Shown here: positions 1-11,378 of the stretch, piece after piece
How the letters are laid out: the number at the start of each line of letters is the position of its first letter
Numbering within the stretch: position 1 is the stretch's first letter
Origin: Magnolia sinica
Taxonomy: Eukaryota; Streptophyta; Magnoliopsida; Magnoliales; Magnoliaceae
Length of the DNA stretch: 64,000 bases
Direction: 5' to 3'
NCBI RefSeq assembly: GCF_029962835.1
Contig: NC_080584.1
Span: forward strand, 82,116,862 to 82,180,861
Position numbers and translations under genes: made by a program
The notes under the pieces: generated by a model
The model's database searches: none
Told to the model about the DNA's origin: nothing
Seen by the model: only the letters and a program-made list of their open reading frames with translations

Positions 1-306
1 CTTCTATATATTCTTTGGTTAGTTGTATTGGTTGTAGTTGCAGAGTGAGGGGTGTGGGAAGTCAAAGTATTAGAATCAAGGATGACTCTAAATAAATCTC
101 GAACCTCCTGAGAAGCTTTGCTACAAGGTGCGGCGTCTCCTCCCAGACAAGCCAAATGTAATTTAAGTCTATTTGTTTTGTTGACAAACTGTTTTCCACA
201 CAACTTATATTTCAACTTTATCTTTCCATCCTGGGAGTAGGTTTGGACTCCACAATCCCAAATATCTGCCGATGCATCATCTTCCGATGATATATCTCGT
301 GTATAT
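1..306 (-). pseudogene. Partial hAT transposase exon with BED-type zinc finger
   Basis: The minus strand is open from an apparent splice acceptor (pyrimidine-rich tract ending CCAG at about 307) to the window edge, about 101 codons. It reads like the N-terminal BED zinc finger of plant hAT (DUF659-type) transposases: a W-D-C-G-V start, then K-L-C-G-K, N-R-L-K-L-H-L-A-C and G-G-D-A-A-P-C. The first metal-binding Cys of the usual C-x2-C pair is Tyr here (K-Y-K-L-C-G-K), so finger function is doubtful. The rest of the gene lies to the left, outside the window. It is in the same orientation as the decayed hAT gene at 524-2595, but is a second N-terminus and so a different element. Confidence 0.6.
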
Positions 307-523
307 CTGGTTAGCTTAGAACAACAAAAAAAAATTTAAGTTATGAATAAATGCAATTACCTAACAATATAATAAGATATTTAAACAACATTATCTAATT
401 GCATAGTACTAATGAAAAAGGAGAAATATTCATCCACCCAAAAACATAACCATAAAACTTCAATGTAACTGTTTTAACAAAATTACAAATAACATGATAT
501 AACAAAATTAGAAGGCATCAAAA

Positions 524-2595
524 TCATATTGCAAATGCAGGCACTGTCTCTTCGATCTTGTCACTCTCCTCTTCATCGAACTCCTCATCAATATAGGTCT
601 CTTTTCCCCACATCGAATACAGCCAATCCTGAGTAAAAATGAGTGCTTCAACCGATTCAGGTGTAAGTGAGCTTCTATACTTGCTTACGACCCTACTCCC
701 CATACTGAACGCGGATTCTGAAGCCACAGTTGAAATTGGAATTGATAATATGTCGCGTGCCATTAACGAGAGCACAGGGTACTGTAACTTACCAGATCTC
801 GTCCTCCACCACTCCAAAATGTCAAAATCATCGCTTTTGTTTAGAACAGAATATCCTCCTTGAGATACTCTTCAAGTTCTGATCTATGCATCTGTACTTG
901 AGTCCTTTCAACTGTGTATAGTAAGTCATGAAATCATCTGTTATATCTTCTTTCGATTCATCAACAGCAGAATTAGAACCCACATGAGGAGATTGTTCTT
1001 TTGCGGCTCACGCATACAAATTATACAATTCACTAGCTGCACCAGAAATCTTTTCGGTCTCAGCAACACCCATCACACCATACAACCTATTACATATGAA
1101 GCCAACTATAAACATCTAGTACCAGGGATCAAGAATGACTGCAACACCCATTAACAGACTACACTCAGACCAATACTTATCAAACTTTATCTGCATACCC
1201 ATGGTTATGAAGTGTAAAAAATCTTGTCCACTACTGCTTTTGCGCAAGGCATCTTTTACCTTCTAAGGTTCAGGCAGAAATATATTTGCTGTTAGATACT
1301 TGCAGCCCGAAAATTTCTTCGTGCTATTGTAAAAAATAGAAAGGAACTTACGAACTGATTGAGCTGTTGACCAATCATCTTCAGAAGGCAGTCAAATATA
1401 TGCATTATTACGCTCCGCATAGTGAGAAAAGGCAGGTCTCAAATCTATCACTAAATCTAACATTTCAAAAGTTGATTTTCAACCTGTCGTGACATCCAAC
1501 TTCATCGTTCTCTGAGTTGACAAATTCATCCACTTTACGATCTCATTCTATGCATGTAATCGTGAAGGTAACCCCCGTATGTACTTCACACTCTCTCTTA
1601 TGTTTTCGATCGTGGGATCAATTGTTTTAAGACCTTCTTGTATAATCAAGTTTAGGATGTGGGCACAACACTTAATATGAAATATCTTTCCACCAAAATA
1701 CAAGTCACTGGTGGCCTTAAACTGGTTGCGCAAATTCATTATCACGCTATCATTTGTAGAGGTATTGTCTAGTGTAATTGTCGAGATCTTCTTCTCAATT
1801 CCCCACTCCATTAGACATCTGTGTATGCAATCTAAAATCATCAAACCACTATGAGGAGGCGTAAGATAACGGAAGTTTATTATTCTCTTGCAAAGCCTCC
1901 ATTCGGCATCAACGTAATGAGGAGTTAGGGGCATATACCCCTTTCGTTGATTGGATGCCGTCTACAAATCTGATGTCAGGCTAATTCGAAAAATCGTGGC
2001 CAACTCTCCTTTCAACTTGACCTTCTCGCCTTCATACATCTTCATACACCCTACTAATTATTGTACGAGAGACCTTCTCGTATCTGGGGTTAAGGCATTT
2101 GGCTAATCCAACAAAAGCAGGACTTTCTACTATCTGAAATGGTCTTTCATTTGAAATAATTAACTTGGTCGTCCACTAATTCACCAACTCTTTATCATAC
2201 TTGTAGATGGACACTGACGGAGCCCCTGCAAATTACGAAAATGAAAGTATTTGTTGCCTTAGCCCACTTCTTGCTTTTTTAAGACACTTTGCAAGATGTT
2301 TCTTCAATGTTGTGGTCGAATCATCTGCTTGCTTAGTGTACTGACTCTTGCAGTGCTTACATTGTATCTTCACTTGGTCGTTCTTCAAGGTTACTTCTTC
2401 AAAATCTTCCCACACTGCCGACCTCTTTTTCGTATTTCCCGCAACATGTGACTGTGTGGTACTAGTATCAATCACGTCGACGGGCACCTCTCCATGTTCA
2501 AGACCTAATCCTTCATCTTCAAGGATCATAAGCGATGTAATTGATCGACCACCAGGGGCCGGGGACAGGGTATTGGAAAGACCCTCGCTTTCCAT
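524..2595 (-). pseudogene. Decayed hAT transposase (RICESLEEPER/ZBED type)
   Basis: Read on the minus strand, the parts appear in correct order. A BED zinc finger lies at about 2280-2430 (C-K-H-C ... L-K-K-H-L-A-K-C). A catalytic-core segment at 1548-1990 has the family pattern K-G-Y-M-P-L-T-P-H-Y and K-C-C-A-H-I-L-N-L-I. The hAT C-terminal dimerisation domain lies at 524-817 (S-T-V-A-S-E-S-A-F-S and a downstream E-A-L-I). Stops and frameshifts separate the parts; one stop replaces the Trp expected in the D-C-W-T motif near 1960. DUF4413-like sequence should lie at 900-1300 but is too broken to place. RICESLEEPER-like hAT proteins include domesticated genes; this copy is a pseudogene. Confidence 0.8.
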
Positions 2596-2658
2596 CTGAT
2601 AGTTGAAATATACTAAATCAAATTAGCATTAGCAATCTAATGTTAATAGAGTTATACT

Positions 2659-3440
2659 AAATCCTAAATTAGTTACCTATTTAAGGTTTGATAAATTGTA
2701 ATACTTTCATATTCTCATTTAAATGTCCACGCTGAAAATCCTGCAGGATCTCCCCATGCCTCTCTAAATAAGTTGATCTTACATTACATTACAATGCCAA
2801 ATATCTAAAGCAATGTGAAAATATTTGGCATTGGATACGAAACGGAAGAAATATATCCAGAGAGAAACGAGGAGATGAACTGTGGATCAAGCATGAACAT
2901 TTAAATAGGTTATATGAAAGCATACTATCCATCTAACCTTGAACTATCCAAAAATGGATAATTTGAGCGATTTCTATGCCACCAAAAACACACTATATCT
3001 ATGTATGACCACATAAAAATCCTCAAACAGGTAACTAATTATCTAACTTACAAGTAATAATTAAATCCTAAATTAGTTACCCATCCAAGGTTGGATAGAT
3101 TGTAATACTTTCATATTCTCATTTAAACGTCCACGCCGAAAATCCGGCAGTGAGGTAGTGTGTGACGTGTCAGGATTACGATGCCAAATATTTAAAGCAA
3201 TGTAAAGATATTTGGCATTGAATACGAAACGGAAGAAACATATCCAGAGAGAAACGAGGAGATAGACCGCGGATCAGGCATGGATATTTAAATAGGTTAT
3301 ATGAAAATATACTATCCATCTAACCTTGAACTGTCCAAAAAGTGACAATTTGAGCGATTTCTATGCCACCAAAAACACACTATATCTATGTATGACCACA
3401 TAAAAATCCTCAAACGGGTAACTAATTATCTAACTTACAA
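2659..3440. repeat. Tandem duplication of a ~0.4-kb non-coding block
   Basis: Copy 1 (2659-3053) and copy 2 (3063-3440) start with the same AAATCCTAAATTAGTTACC and end with GGTAACTAATTATCTAACTT. They share most of their length with scattered substitutions and one block replaced near 2755-2800/3155-3180. The period is about 404 bases. Both lie upstream of the decayed hAT gene, probably inside the same element. No coding potential seen. Confidence 0.8.
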
Positions 3441-5520
3441 TTTACAAATCACAATCACAAGTCACAATAATAATCTAAGAAAAGAAAGCAATAATGAGAT
3501 AATATAAGCAAAGAAAGCAGTGTACATATTAAGACCAGAGTACATAGCCAGTAATCAATCTATGGGTTGTTAGATCAACCTGTAGTCTGCATTGTAATCA
3601 CTCACATTTATCAATAAGAAATGACAATAGTTAAGTGATGTTTTCCTAACATTCATAAATCAGGAAGTAGCCCTCAAATTACAGCCATGTTTCTTTGAAG
3701 TCCAACTTAATGTAGTTACAAATGTAAGGAAACTACAATTAGGATAGTGATTACAATTCAATTCGAGAGTGCAACCTACATGCAAATGCTGCGCGTACAA
3801 TATTTTCTTGCATTAAGACAAAAAATAAAGAGAGACCAAAAATAAAAATAACTGACCTTACAAAAGGCGAAATAAGAGACTGTTAAAATCGAATACGACT
3901 CTAAAATCTCAGGTTGTTCCTTTACTTCAAGCCTTCAACCTGAAAAAGGAACAGAAACAAATAAAGATTAATATATTGGGATAAATGATTAAAAGAAAGC
4001 AATGTCAAGCATATAACCATATTCATTGGTTCCATGTTGCTCTTCTTTATCAATAAGTGTTTTTATTTTGGTGGAAAGCCTCTCTAATTTTAACATACTT
4101 TACAAGCTTAAATTGCAAGCTTAGAGAATTTTGGCAAGGACATCTAGGCAATAGCAAATTTCAATCTTAGAGAATTTTGGCAAGGACATTTACAATCATG
4201 ATTTATCTTCTATACTTCATCTGTTTCAACATGATATGCTAATTTTCGGTTCCAATCAATAATGGTTTCATGGTATTCTTGAGCTGAAAATCAAATTTAA
4301 ATGATGCTTCTCTTTGACATGCAGGGAAGACAAATCCGAGGACTCAAAGAACTGAAAATCAAATCAAATTTAAATGATGCTTCTCATGTTTTTAGCTCTT
4401 CTTTGTTGAAAACAGGAATGGAAAGTTTAGAAACTAAGAATAGAGAAAACTAAGAACAGAAAAAACTACTTTCCCTTTTTTATTTGTTAGTTGATACAAT
4501 TATGGGATTTGAATCTTGAAATTGGATTATGGGATTTGAATCTTGAAATTGGATTTGTAATCAACAGTGTTGATTCGACTGGTTTGCTCCTATGGTTTAG
4601 ATTTTACAGGTTGCTCTGGTTTTTGAGCCAGACCCAGTTTGCAATAGGCCTGCCTTTTGGAGGGTTTGGATTGAGCTACTGTTGTACCAGGTGCGGTGCG
4701 TGGTATTGGAACCATGGGATGGCCTATGGGACTTGGTTCAAAATAGTCAATGGATCAGATGATCCCAGCCATCCAACCATTGATGTGTGAATGGGTTTGG
4801 TCTTAAAAACATGTCTCATCTATGCAAGGGCCCACTTGGATGGGCAAGGGTTGGATCTTTGAAATAGAAAAAGGCCCAGAAAGTTTTTGATTTGATGATC
4901 CTAGCCATTCAATTGGTGGCAATCAAGTTATGGGCCCAGTTAGTTACAATCAGTTGTGCCCAATGAGTCTGATGCATTGACAGGTGGGCCTTTGTTGAAG
5001 GTTCTTAATCTATTAGTTGAGTACTTGTCTGGCCCATCTAGAATTTTTGGCAAGGACATCTAGGCGGTAGCAAATTTCAATCTTAGAGAATTTTGGGGGA
5101 TAGCCCAACCATGGTAGGGACCATCAGATCAACAGTCCATCACAGAACCATGGGACCCACCTTATCATACATTACAAGAAAAATGCAATCTTCACATCTT
5201 AAACGCAATCGAGCAGTTCCAATCAGAAGCAGCAAATCATAGATTTACCCAAGAAACATACAGCTGCAATAGTCGGTCCCAAAAGGACCGAACATAACTC
5301 CAATGAATCCAACATTCAAGGACCTTCAACCAAAAAAGAATAAAATTGAAATGCAACCAGCGACCAGAGGACATAGATTCAAATCAATAACATGCAGTCA
5401 TTATACATCCAAATCGGAACCAAATTCCAACATCAAATAAAATGGGGAGGAAAAAAAATTATAAAAATGAAATACAGAATTTTGCATAAGAGAGAGAGGT
5501 AGAAATACTTTCAGACCACC
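3441..5520. other. Non-coding stretch, probably 5' part of the hAT element
   Basis: No coding region recognised. It holds a perfect 27-bp tandem duplication (4501-4527 and 4528-4554) and a repeated phrase, TTTTGGCAAGGACATCTAGG with following sequence, near 4130 and again near 5047. The stretch lies between the BED-finger exon and a hAT-like terminus, so it may be the 5' region of the hAT element. Confidence 0.4.
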
Positions 5521-5567
5521 ATCAAGCCAGGGCACTATGACGGACGGCGGGACAGTGACGGATGGTG

Positions 5568-5700
5568 GGTTCGGATCGTGTGTTCGTTCAAGCAGGACAG
5601 TGACGGACGATGGGACAGTGACGGACGGTGGGTTCGAATCGTGTGTTCGTTCAAGCAGGACAGTGACGGACGGCGGGACAGTGACGAACGTTGGGCACTA
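5568..5700. repeat. 63-bp minisatellite
   Basis: A 63-base unit starts at 5568, repeats at 5631 and is followed by a partial third copy to about 5700. Each unit contains two or three shorter GGACAGTGACGGACG sub-repeats. The open frames across it on both strands follow from the repeat (63 is divisible by 3) and are not called as genes. Confidence 0.8.
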
Positions 5701-5871
5701 AAGAAGAAGAGGAGACTAGAGAGGAAGAAGATCAGGTATGGTAAGAAAACCGGAAGAAGATCGGGTAGGGTAACTTGGTAAAAAAGAAAAAGGGTCACTC
5801 GTTCTTTGCTGGGTAGGGTAAGAAAGAAAAGAGGGGTGTGCTTAGGATAAAAAAACTTAAAAAGAGGATTT

Positions 5872-6103
5872 ATAGTACCCGCTGGGTCGGGTCTGTTCGG
5901 TTCGGGCCGGTTCCATTCGGTTCGGGTATCCGGGTCGGGTCGGTCTGGATAGACCTCTATCCGCACCCGACCCGAAAGACGAACGGATCTGAGTGGTCAG
6001 ACCTGATCAAGCCGATCTAAGTCGTCAGTTCTGTTCAGAACGGTACCGAGTCGGGTCGGGTCGGGTCGGATCCACCGGATTGGGTCCCAGATGCCCACCT
6101 CTA
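5872..6103 (-). mobile_element. hAT-like terminus with GGGTCGG subterminal repeats
   Basis: Dense GGGTCGGGT / TTCGGTTCGGG / ACCCGACCCG motifs occur on both strands and lead to a terminus that reads, on the minus strand, TAGAGGTGGGCATCTGGG. Plant hAT elements often combine a short TAGAGGTGGGCA-like end with such subterminal repeats. The adjoining 8 bases (6104-6111, GTTCCACA) would be the target duplication, but its partner is not visible in the window. I infer, without proof, that this is the 5' end of the element encoding the transposase at 524-2595. Confidence 0.5.
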
Positions 6104-6117
6104 GTTCCACAATCGAC

Positions 6118-6549
6118 CGTTGGATTCCACGACAGGGAAAAGCCTGAAGATAGCCATGAAAGCTTTGGATCATGTTGATTTTTGTTTTTTCCCTTCATCT
6201 AGGCCTGTATGGCCTAATCAACAGATTGGATATCAAATAAACAGTACAGTGGGCCTTAGGAGGATTTTAATGGTGGATATCCAATCTCTATTGTTTTCAT
6301 ATGGTGTGGACCACTTGAGATTTATATACCTCTAATTTTTTAGATTAAGCCCTAAAATGATCTTTAAAAATGGATGAACGGAATGGATGAAACACATACA
6401 TCATGATAGGGCCCACAGGGCACCGACCACCAGCCACTGGGCTGGTGGCAGGGGAGTAGCCAATCCGTTTCCCTCATTTTAGGGTGTGGGCCCAAAATTA
6501 ATGTATTCTAGTCTACAGTTGGGTTCCACGACAGGGAAAAGCCTGACAA
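6118..6549. repeat. Directly repeated 30-bp flank around a GGCCCAC-type repeat
   Basis: The phrase TTCCACGACAGGGAAAAGCC occurs at about 6125 and again at about 6527. Between them is the 3' half of a GGCCCAC-type element ending ...AGTAGCCAATCCGTTTCC near 6476, the same terminus as the well-defined MITE at 13381-13611. Confidence 0.55.
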
Positions 6550-6553
6550 TGGG

Positions 6554-7172
6554 GGAAGCGGATTGGCTGGTGTACTACACACCAGCTATATAGTTGCTGT
6601 GGGCACGTGTCGTGTGAAGACGAGAACCGACACTCCTTGATCTCTGAGTTGTACCAACGGTTCAAAGGAGATCAAAGTTACATGGCCCACAGTGATGTAT
6701 TTATTATATCTACACCGTTCATCTATTTTCATAGATCATTTTAGAGTATCATCCAAAAAATGAATCATATCCAAACATCATATGGACTACACCACAAATA
6801 GCACCAGAGATAATGATTTTCACTGTTAAACAATTCGTAGGCCCCACCATAACATTTATTTTCCATCCAATCTATTTATAAGGTCACAAAAGACCTGAAT
6901 TAATAGGAAAAAGAAATTTCATATTGATCCAAAACTTCTGTTACCCCAAAAAGGGTCTCAATGGTAGACGTTCAATCTCTCACTTCTTTTTTCAGTGTGG
7001 TCCAGTTGATAGTTATATCTGTCTTATTTTTCATCTCAAGCTTAAGAAGAGCTCGCCAAAAGGATGGACGGTTTGGATATATCACATACTTCATTATCAG
7101 ACCTACGGAGCTTGCTGACGTGAATACAGCAGCTGTATAGCTGGTGTGAGGTACACTTGCCAATCCGCTTCC
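6554..7172. mobile_element. Mutator-like MITE with ~46-bp terminal inverted repeats
   Basis: The left end reads GGAAGCGGATTGGC then ACACCAGCTATATAG. The right end reversed reads GGAAGCGGATTGGC then CACACCAGCTATACAG, so about 46 bases match with few differences. Total length is about 619 bases. Flanks TGACAATGG (left) and TGACTTGGC (right) could be a decayed 9-bp duplication, but only TGAC is convincing. No coding capacity seen; small open frames inside are chance. Confidence 0.65.
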
Positions 7173-7721
7173 TGACTTGGCTTTTAATGGTCCACCTTTT
7201 CTTACATTGTGACCCACTTGAGTGCTTTATAAGCCCCATATTTTGGTACACTATGTAAAAGGACATGGGCAAACTTGTGGACGGATTGGATTCCATCAAA
7301 CATCACGATAGACCCACCATCACCTCAACCTCTTTCCAATTTAATATGACGCGAGTTGCCACCGATGTTACGCGTCACAGCGGGATGCAGCTTTTATAAT
7401 GGTAGTGCCAACTTTGTTGTAAGGCTTATGACAAATCCAACTTATCTACCATTTTTCATATTTCATTTCATAGCATGGGTTCAAAATCTCGAGTCATCCA
7501 ATGCAAATGTGAACCCCGCCCAAGGAAAATTTTGGACGGCCACGTTTAGCTGTCCTCTATTTCTTTGATCGCCGCCAACATGAGCTCTGGATCAGTTTAC
7601 TCTTTTAGTTTCCTGAGTAAAATGACATGCTAAATCTTTTAGGCAAACATCACGGTGGTTGCAACCATCTCGAATCAAATCTGACTGGGTCGTGCTAGAC
7701 CTGGCAGGGTCACCTCGTGAG
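7173..7721. other. Intergenic, no feature recognised
   Basis: Ordinary AT-rich intergenic sequence. I see no exon-like pattern, element ends or tandem repeats here. Confidence 0.5.
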
Positions 7722-8002
7722 TAGAGCTGTACACGCGTCTAGCTTGGCACAACTTGGCTCAGCTCCGCCAATAGCTAATCCCACCTTGAACTTGGCTCAC
7801 CCGGTACTCAAGCCTGATTGGTCAGATTGGCTTGGTTTGGTCCGTAGTAAAGGCCATTTCCAGCCGAGCTCGAGCCTCTGCAATATTTTCTCAAATAAAT
7901 AGAATGCATCTCAAATTTCTCACATAATGCAAACTAGTAATAACAGTTTACATGAATTACGTCAAATACTCAGCAGGTAGATATGAAGGCAATTTCATAA
8001 TG

Positions 8003-8047
<45 letters not shown>

Positions 8048-8382
8048 AGTGATTTGTTTTGTATCCATTCTTTCCTTGCCATTGGCTGATTCCACGGAGA
8101 ATGCATGAACCTGAAACAATATTTCATTGAGTTATTTCATCAAACACCCGGTGAATAGCATTAATATCAAAATAACCAAGTCACCCAGCCGATTTAATAC
8201 GAGTTGAGGTTCAATCCGAATCGAGTCGAGCTCAGGCCAACTCAAACTTGGCTTGAAATATTTTTGAGCTCCAAAAACCAGCTCAACTTGGTTTGAATCC
8301 AATTTCGAACCAAGGTGAGTCAAGCTTTTCCGAGTCAAGTTGAGCGAGCTCACTGAGCTAACTCGACTTGTGTATAGCTCTA
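7722..8382. mobile_element. Non-autonomous hAT element (MITE) with TAGAGCTGTACACG ends
   Basis: The left end reads TAGAGCTGTACACG and the right end reversed reads TAGAGCTATACACAAGTCGA. The subterminal parts are rich in GAGCTCGAG/GAGTCGAG words on both strands. Flanks CTCGTGAG (7714-7721) and CATGTGAG (8383-8390) match in 6 of 8 positions, as expected for a decayed 8-bp hAT target duplication. It is 661 bases long with no transposase. An (AT)n microsatellite sits in the middle. Confidence 0.75.
8004..8044. repeat. (AT)n microsatellite
   Basis: About 20 uninterrupted AT units inside the hAT MITE. Confidence 0.95.
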
Positions 8383-11077
8383 CATGTGAGCGGATTAGGT
8401 GCGGCCCCATTGTACCATACAGTACCAAACACGATGCAGCCCTGACCGTAAGGCCCACTTTGATGTGTGTGTTGTATATCAACACCGTCCATCAAAATGG
8501 GGTGAGGTTACTCCTGACTATAGGAGAATAAATTTGTCATTTTCTCACTTACTGCGCAGCGGTAGCAAGTCTGTGTATTAAAATAACAGCCAGTTTTGGA
8601 TAAATAGTTTTCAAGTAACTTATTGTCAGTTCATATATAGACAAAAGTAGATGCGGTGTTAATTTCAGAAAAATCCTATAATTCTATAAGATAGGTGTGC
8701 AGTTTCCAAACACAATCAATGTCTTCAGATGATTGGATTAATTTTAATTAATTTGGAGTGTTTTGTTGGATGGATTCAAGAAGCTTTTTAAGGCCTACTA
8801 TGAGAAATGACTTCAATCGAGTTGTCTTAACCGTCCAAACATTTGGTATGGTTTCAGTAATAAAATATTTACCATGGAGCATGATTTAAAAACCTGACCC
8901 GAACTCGGTTAACACAGAGGCCTCACCAATAGTGTGGGCCACAAAAAGGTGTGTCATATACCCATAAGGAAATGGATGTAAATGTACAGTAGGAAATCAA
9001 TCCAGCACATGTATGGCCACACAAACATTTATATATGAACGTAGGTCTAGCTGTTCAATTGGGATACGTGGTCATACGTGTAATAAATGGCAAATTCAGT
9101 TAGATGTGTGCTGATTAGAATAGTATCCTAGTGTTAAGGTCGTACTCGAATCAAATCAATTGAACTAGTGACATTAGAACTGAACATATGGTGGTTGGCC
9201 AACGGCTCAACCACCAATTATTATAGCAATAAAGTAATTTTAGAAGGGGTTAGTTCTTCAAAAAGATTTAAAACTAAAAAAAAAAAAAAAAAACCTTGAT
9301 TTCAATGACTTTTATTTTAATGGCAATAGCATATTAAGTTTCTCAGTAAACAGATAATGATATTGCCAAAAAATATTGGATCATTTATTTTATTGATTGG
9401 AATGCTTAATAATGCACGGAAGGACGCGAGGTCGAGCACTGTCTTCCTTAGGGGATAACTGTTCCGAAGACTCCTCATGGAGAAACCTCAAATCCACAAG
9501 GAAAAGAAAATGGAAATAATTCTAAGAAATTCAAAATAATTTGATTGATAATGAAAAACAATATTGCACCCCTTTTAAATAGGGATACTAAGCCATGGAA
9601 GAAGTTTTAGAATTAAACTACAACTAAAACTCATAGAATTCGTGACTTACTATTTATAGACAGTCGTGATTTCCACTATACCTATGGTTTTCGGCGAAAA
9701 AAAAAGTGTCCTATTTCGTTCAACCATGCTATACTCATTATTTTAGGCACTTTTAATGTTGGCCACAACTCCTAAAGCTTAACAGATGAAGAATTATAGC
9801 CAAACTAAAATTTACTATAAATAGTAAAAATGAAATTAAAACATGAATTCGCATATCAATCTGATGGTATTTCGCAAATTTGGCATGGGCAACCCGGCAT
9901 AGCAGGATTGGGTGACTAAAGTAGCTCTTCCTACCCCAAAATCATATACTGTACGTCCGATTGCTCATTTTAGTTTGCGATATACGTCCATTTTAAATTT
10001 TGGCAGTCCAAATTACTTCTGTCATTGACCAACCCTTTTCTAATCCATCTTAGCTATGAAACTGTTCGCAACCCACTCTACATCACTAAAGTAGAACAAT
10101 TAATGAAAAGAAAGATCAACTAAGTATAGGGAAAATAAAATACCTATAGCAAAAAGGTTGTGGATAGTTAACTTACTTTTAAGGTCATACTGCAGTGATG
10201 TTCTAGACAGTGATAGATTTAAGTTAATTAACTAATGATTCTGAACTTACAACAAAATAGCTAGACAAAGGTAGAGTGACTAAAGGTAAGAAGATAAAAT
10301 TAATAACGGTTCATGGAGGATGAAGGATAAGGTAGTGTAGAGCAGTAAAAAAAAATGACTATTTGTGGCGAGGGCTTGAAGCTCTTCTTTGTGTGTTGCA
10401 TTTATAGATTTTTAAAATGTGGTGACTAAGCATAAGCCTCATGGTTTCTACATGAATTTTCCAATCACACAGAAGTTCTATCCTAATAGTATTTGGGATA
10501 TCATTGTCATACTATGTTGTCGTGTATGATCTGTTTCTAATTTTGGAATGGCTCTCTTATATTTGCTCCTAATTCATTGCTTCCTCAAAGGATGGTCGTA
10601 TGTAGTGTTCAATTTGTCAATGATAATATCACTAATATTGTGATATTATTATTATCGTAACATAGCAATATTGACATCACAATCTTTTATTTCTTTTTCA
10701 GTTGTCAACGATTTGTTGAGAAATATTGTGTGCTACTGTTACTCTCAAATATCGATAGAATGTTTGGATGGAAGGTTGGAGGTTGGATGGATAGATAGAT
10801 GAGGTGGTTGGACTAATTTCTTACAGCTCATACTTTTAGGCCTCCATTAAATAGAAACACATAATGTATGCATTCTTTTTTGCATTTTTTTATTCCTAAA
10901 TATGTAAATATGTGTGTTTTAGCATCTCTTGAAATTTCACTAACAAATTCCATTGTTTTCCCCATATTTTCTGCATTTTCAGTTATTAGAGATATTTTTG
11001 ACAATATCAATATTGTTTCCGTTTCCCATCCAACGAAACTTATAGTGATACCAACACTTTGAACGTTAGTGGTAATT
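8383..11077. other. Intergenic, mostly featureless
   Basis: No gene recognised. A GGCCCAC...TGATGTGTGTGTTGTATATCAACACCGTCCATC repeat lies at about 8450-8495 and a poly(A) run at 9280-9296. Small open frames near 10830-11090 show no family pattern. The phrase GGTTGTGGA followed by an AGTTAACTTA-like word near 10157 is loosely echoed near 19533, so parts may be an old dispersed repeat. Confidence 0.45.
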
Positions 11078-11280
11078 AATATCCACACCAACTTGAGGGG
11101 GAGTATTACATATATCCCAATTCCAACTAATTGATTACCAACAAATCACAATCCCAGCTAATTGATTGGCAGCTAGTTATAAGCTAATTGATCCTGATAA
11201 ATGGTTCCTAGTTGGTTAATTTATTTTCCATGTCTACATACAATGTACCAATACATGTAAATTAAAAGAAATACATTTTA
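11063..11280 (+). mobile_element. Ty1/copia 3' remnant: polyprotein end, purine tract, LTR start
   Basis: 11078-11104 reads N-I-H-T-N-L-R-G-S, the typical end of plant Ty1/copia polyproteins. The same bases contain TTGAGGGGGAGT, the usual copia polypurine tract that directly precedes the 3' LTR. The following ~175 AT-rich bases (ATTACATATATCCC...) are therefore probably a decayed or short LTR. The upstream polyprotein is lost. Confidence 0.65.
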
Positions 11281-11378
11281 TTTGAGAGCTAAGATAGCTA
11301 AGAAGAAACATTCAGAAGCCATCGTCACTAGCATAACGTTCTTGGCAAGCACAAGACTGGCAAGAGTGGAAACTCGAA

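Noticed and set aside
5535..5966. 143-codon open frame with R-P-S-L-S repeats
   Set aside because: It reads through the 63-bp minisatellite and GGGTCGG subterminal repeats; no codon or family evidence.
10828..11091. 87-codon minus-strand frame near the Copia remnant
   Set aside because: No family pattern, and the opposite strand carries the supported copia end and purine tract.
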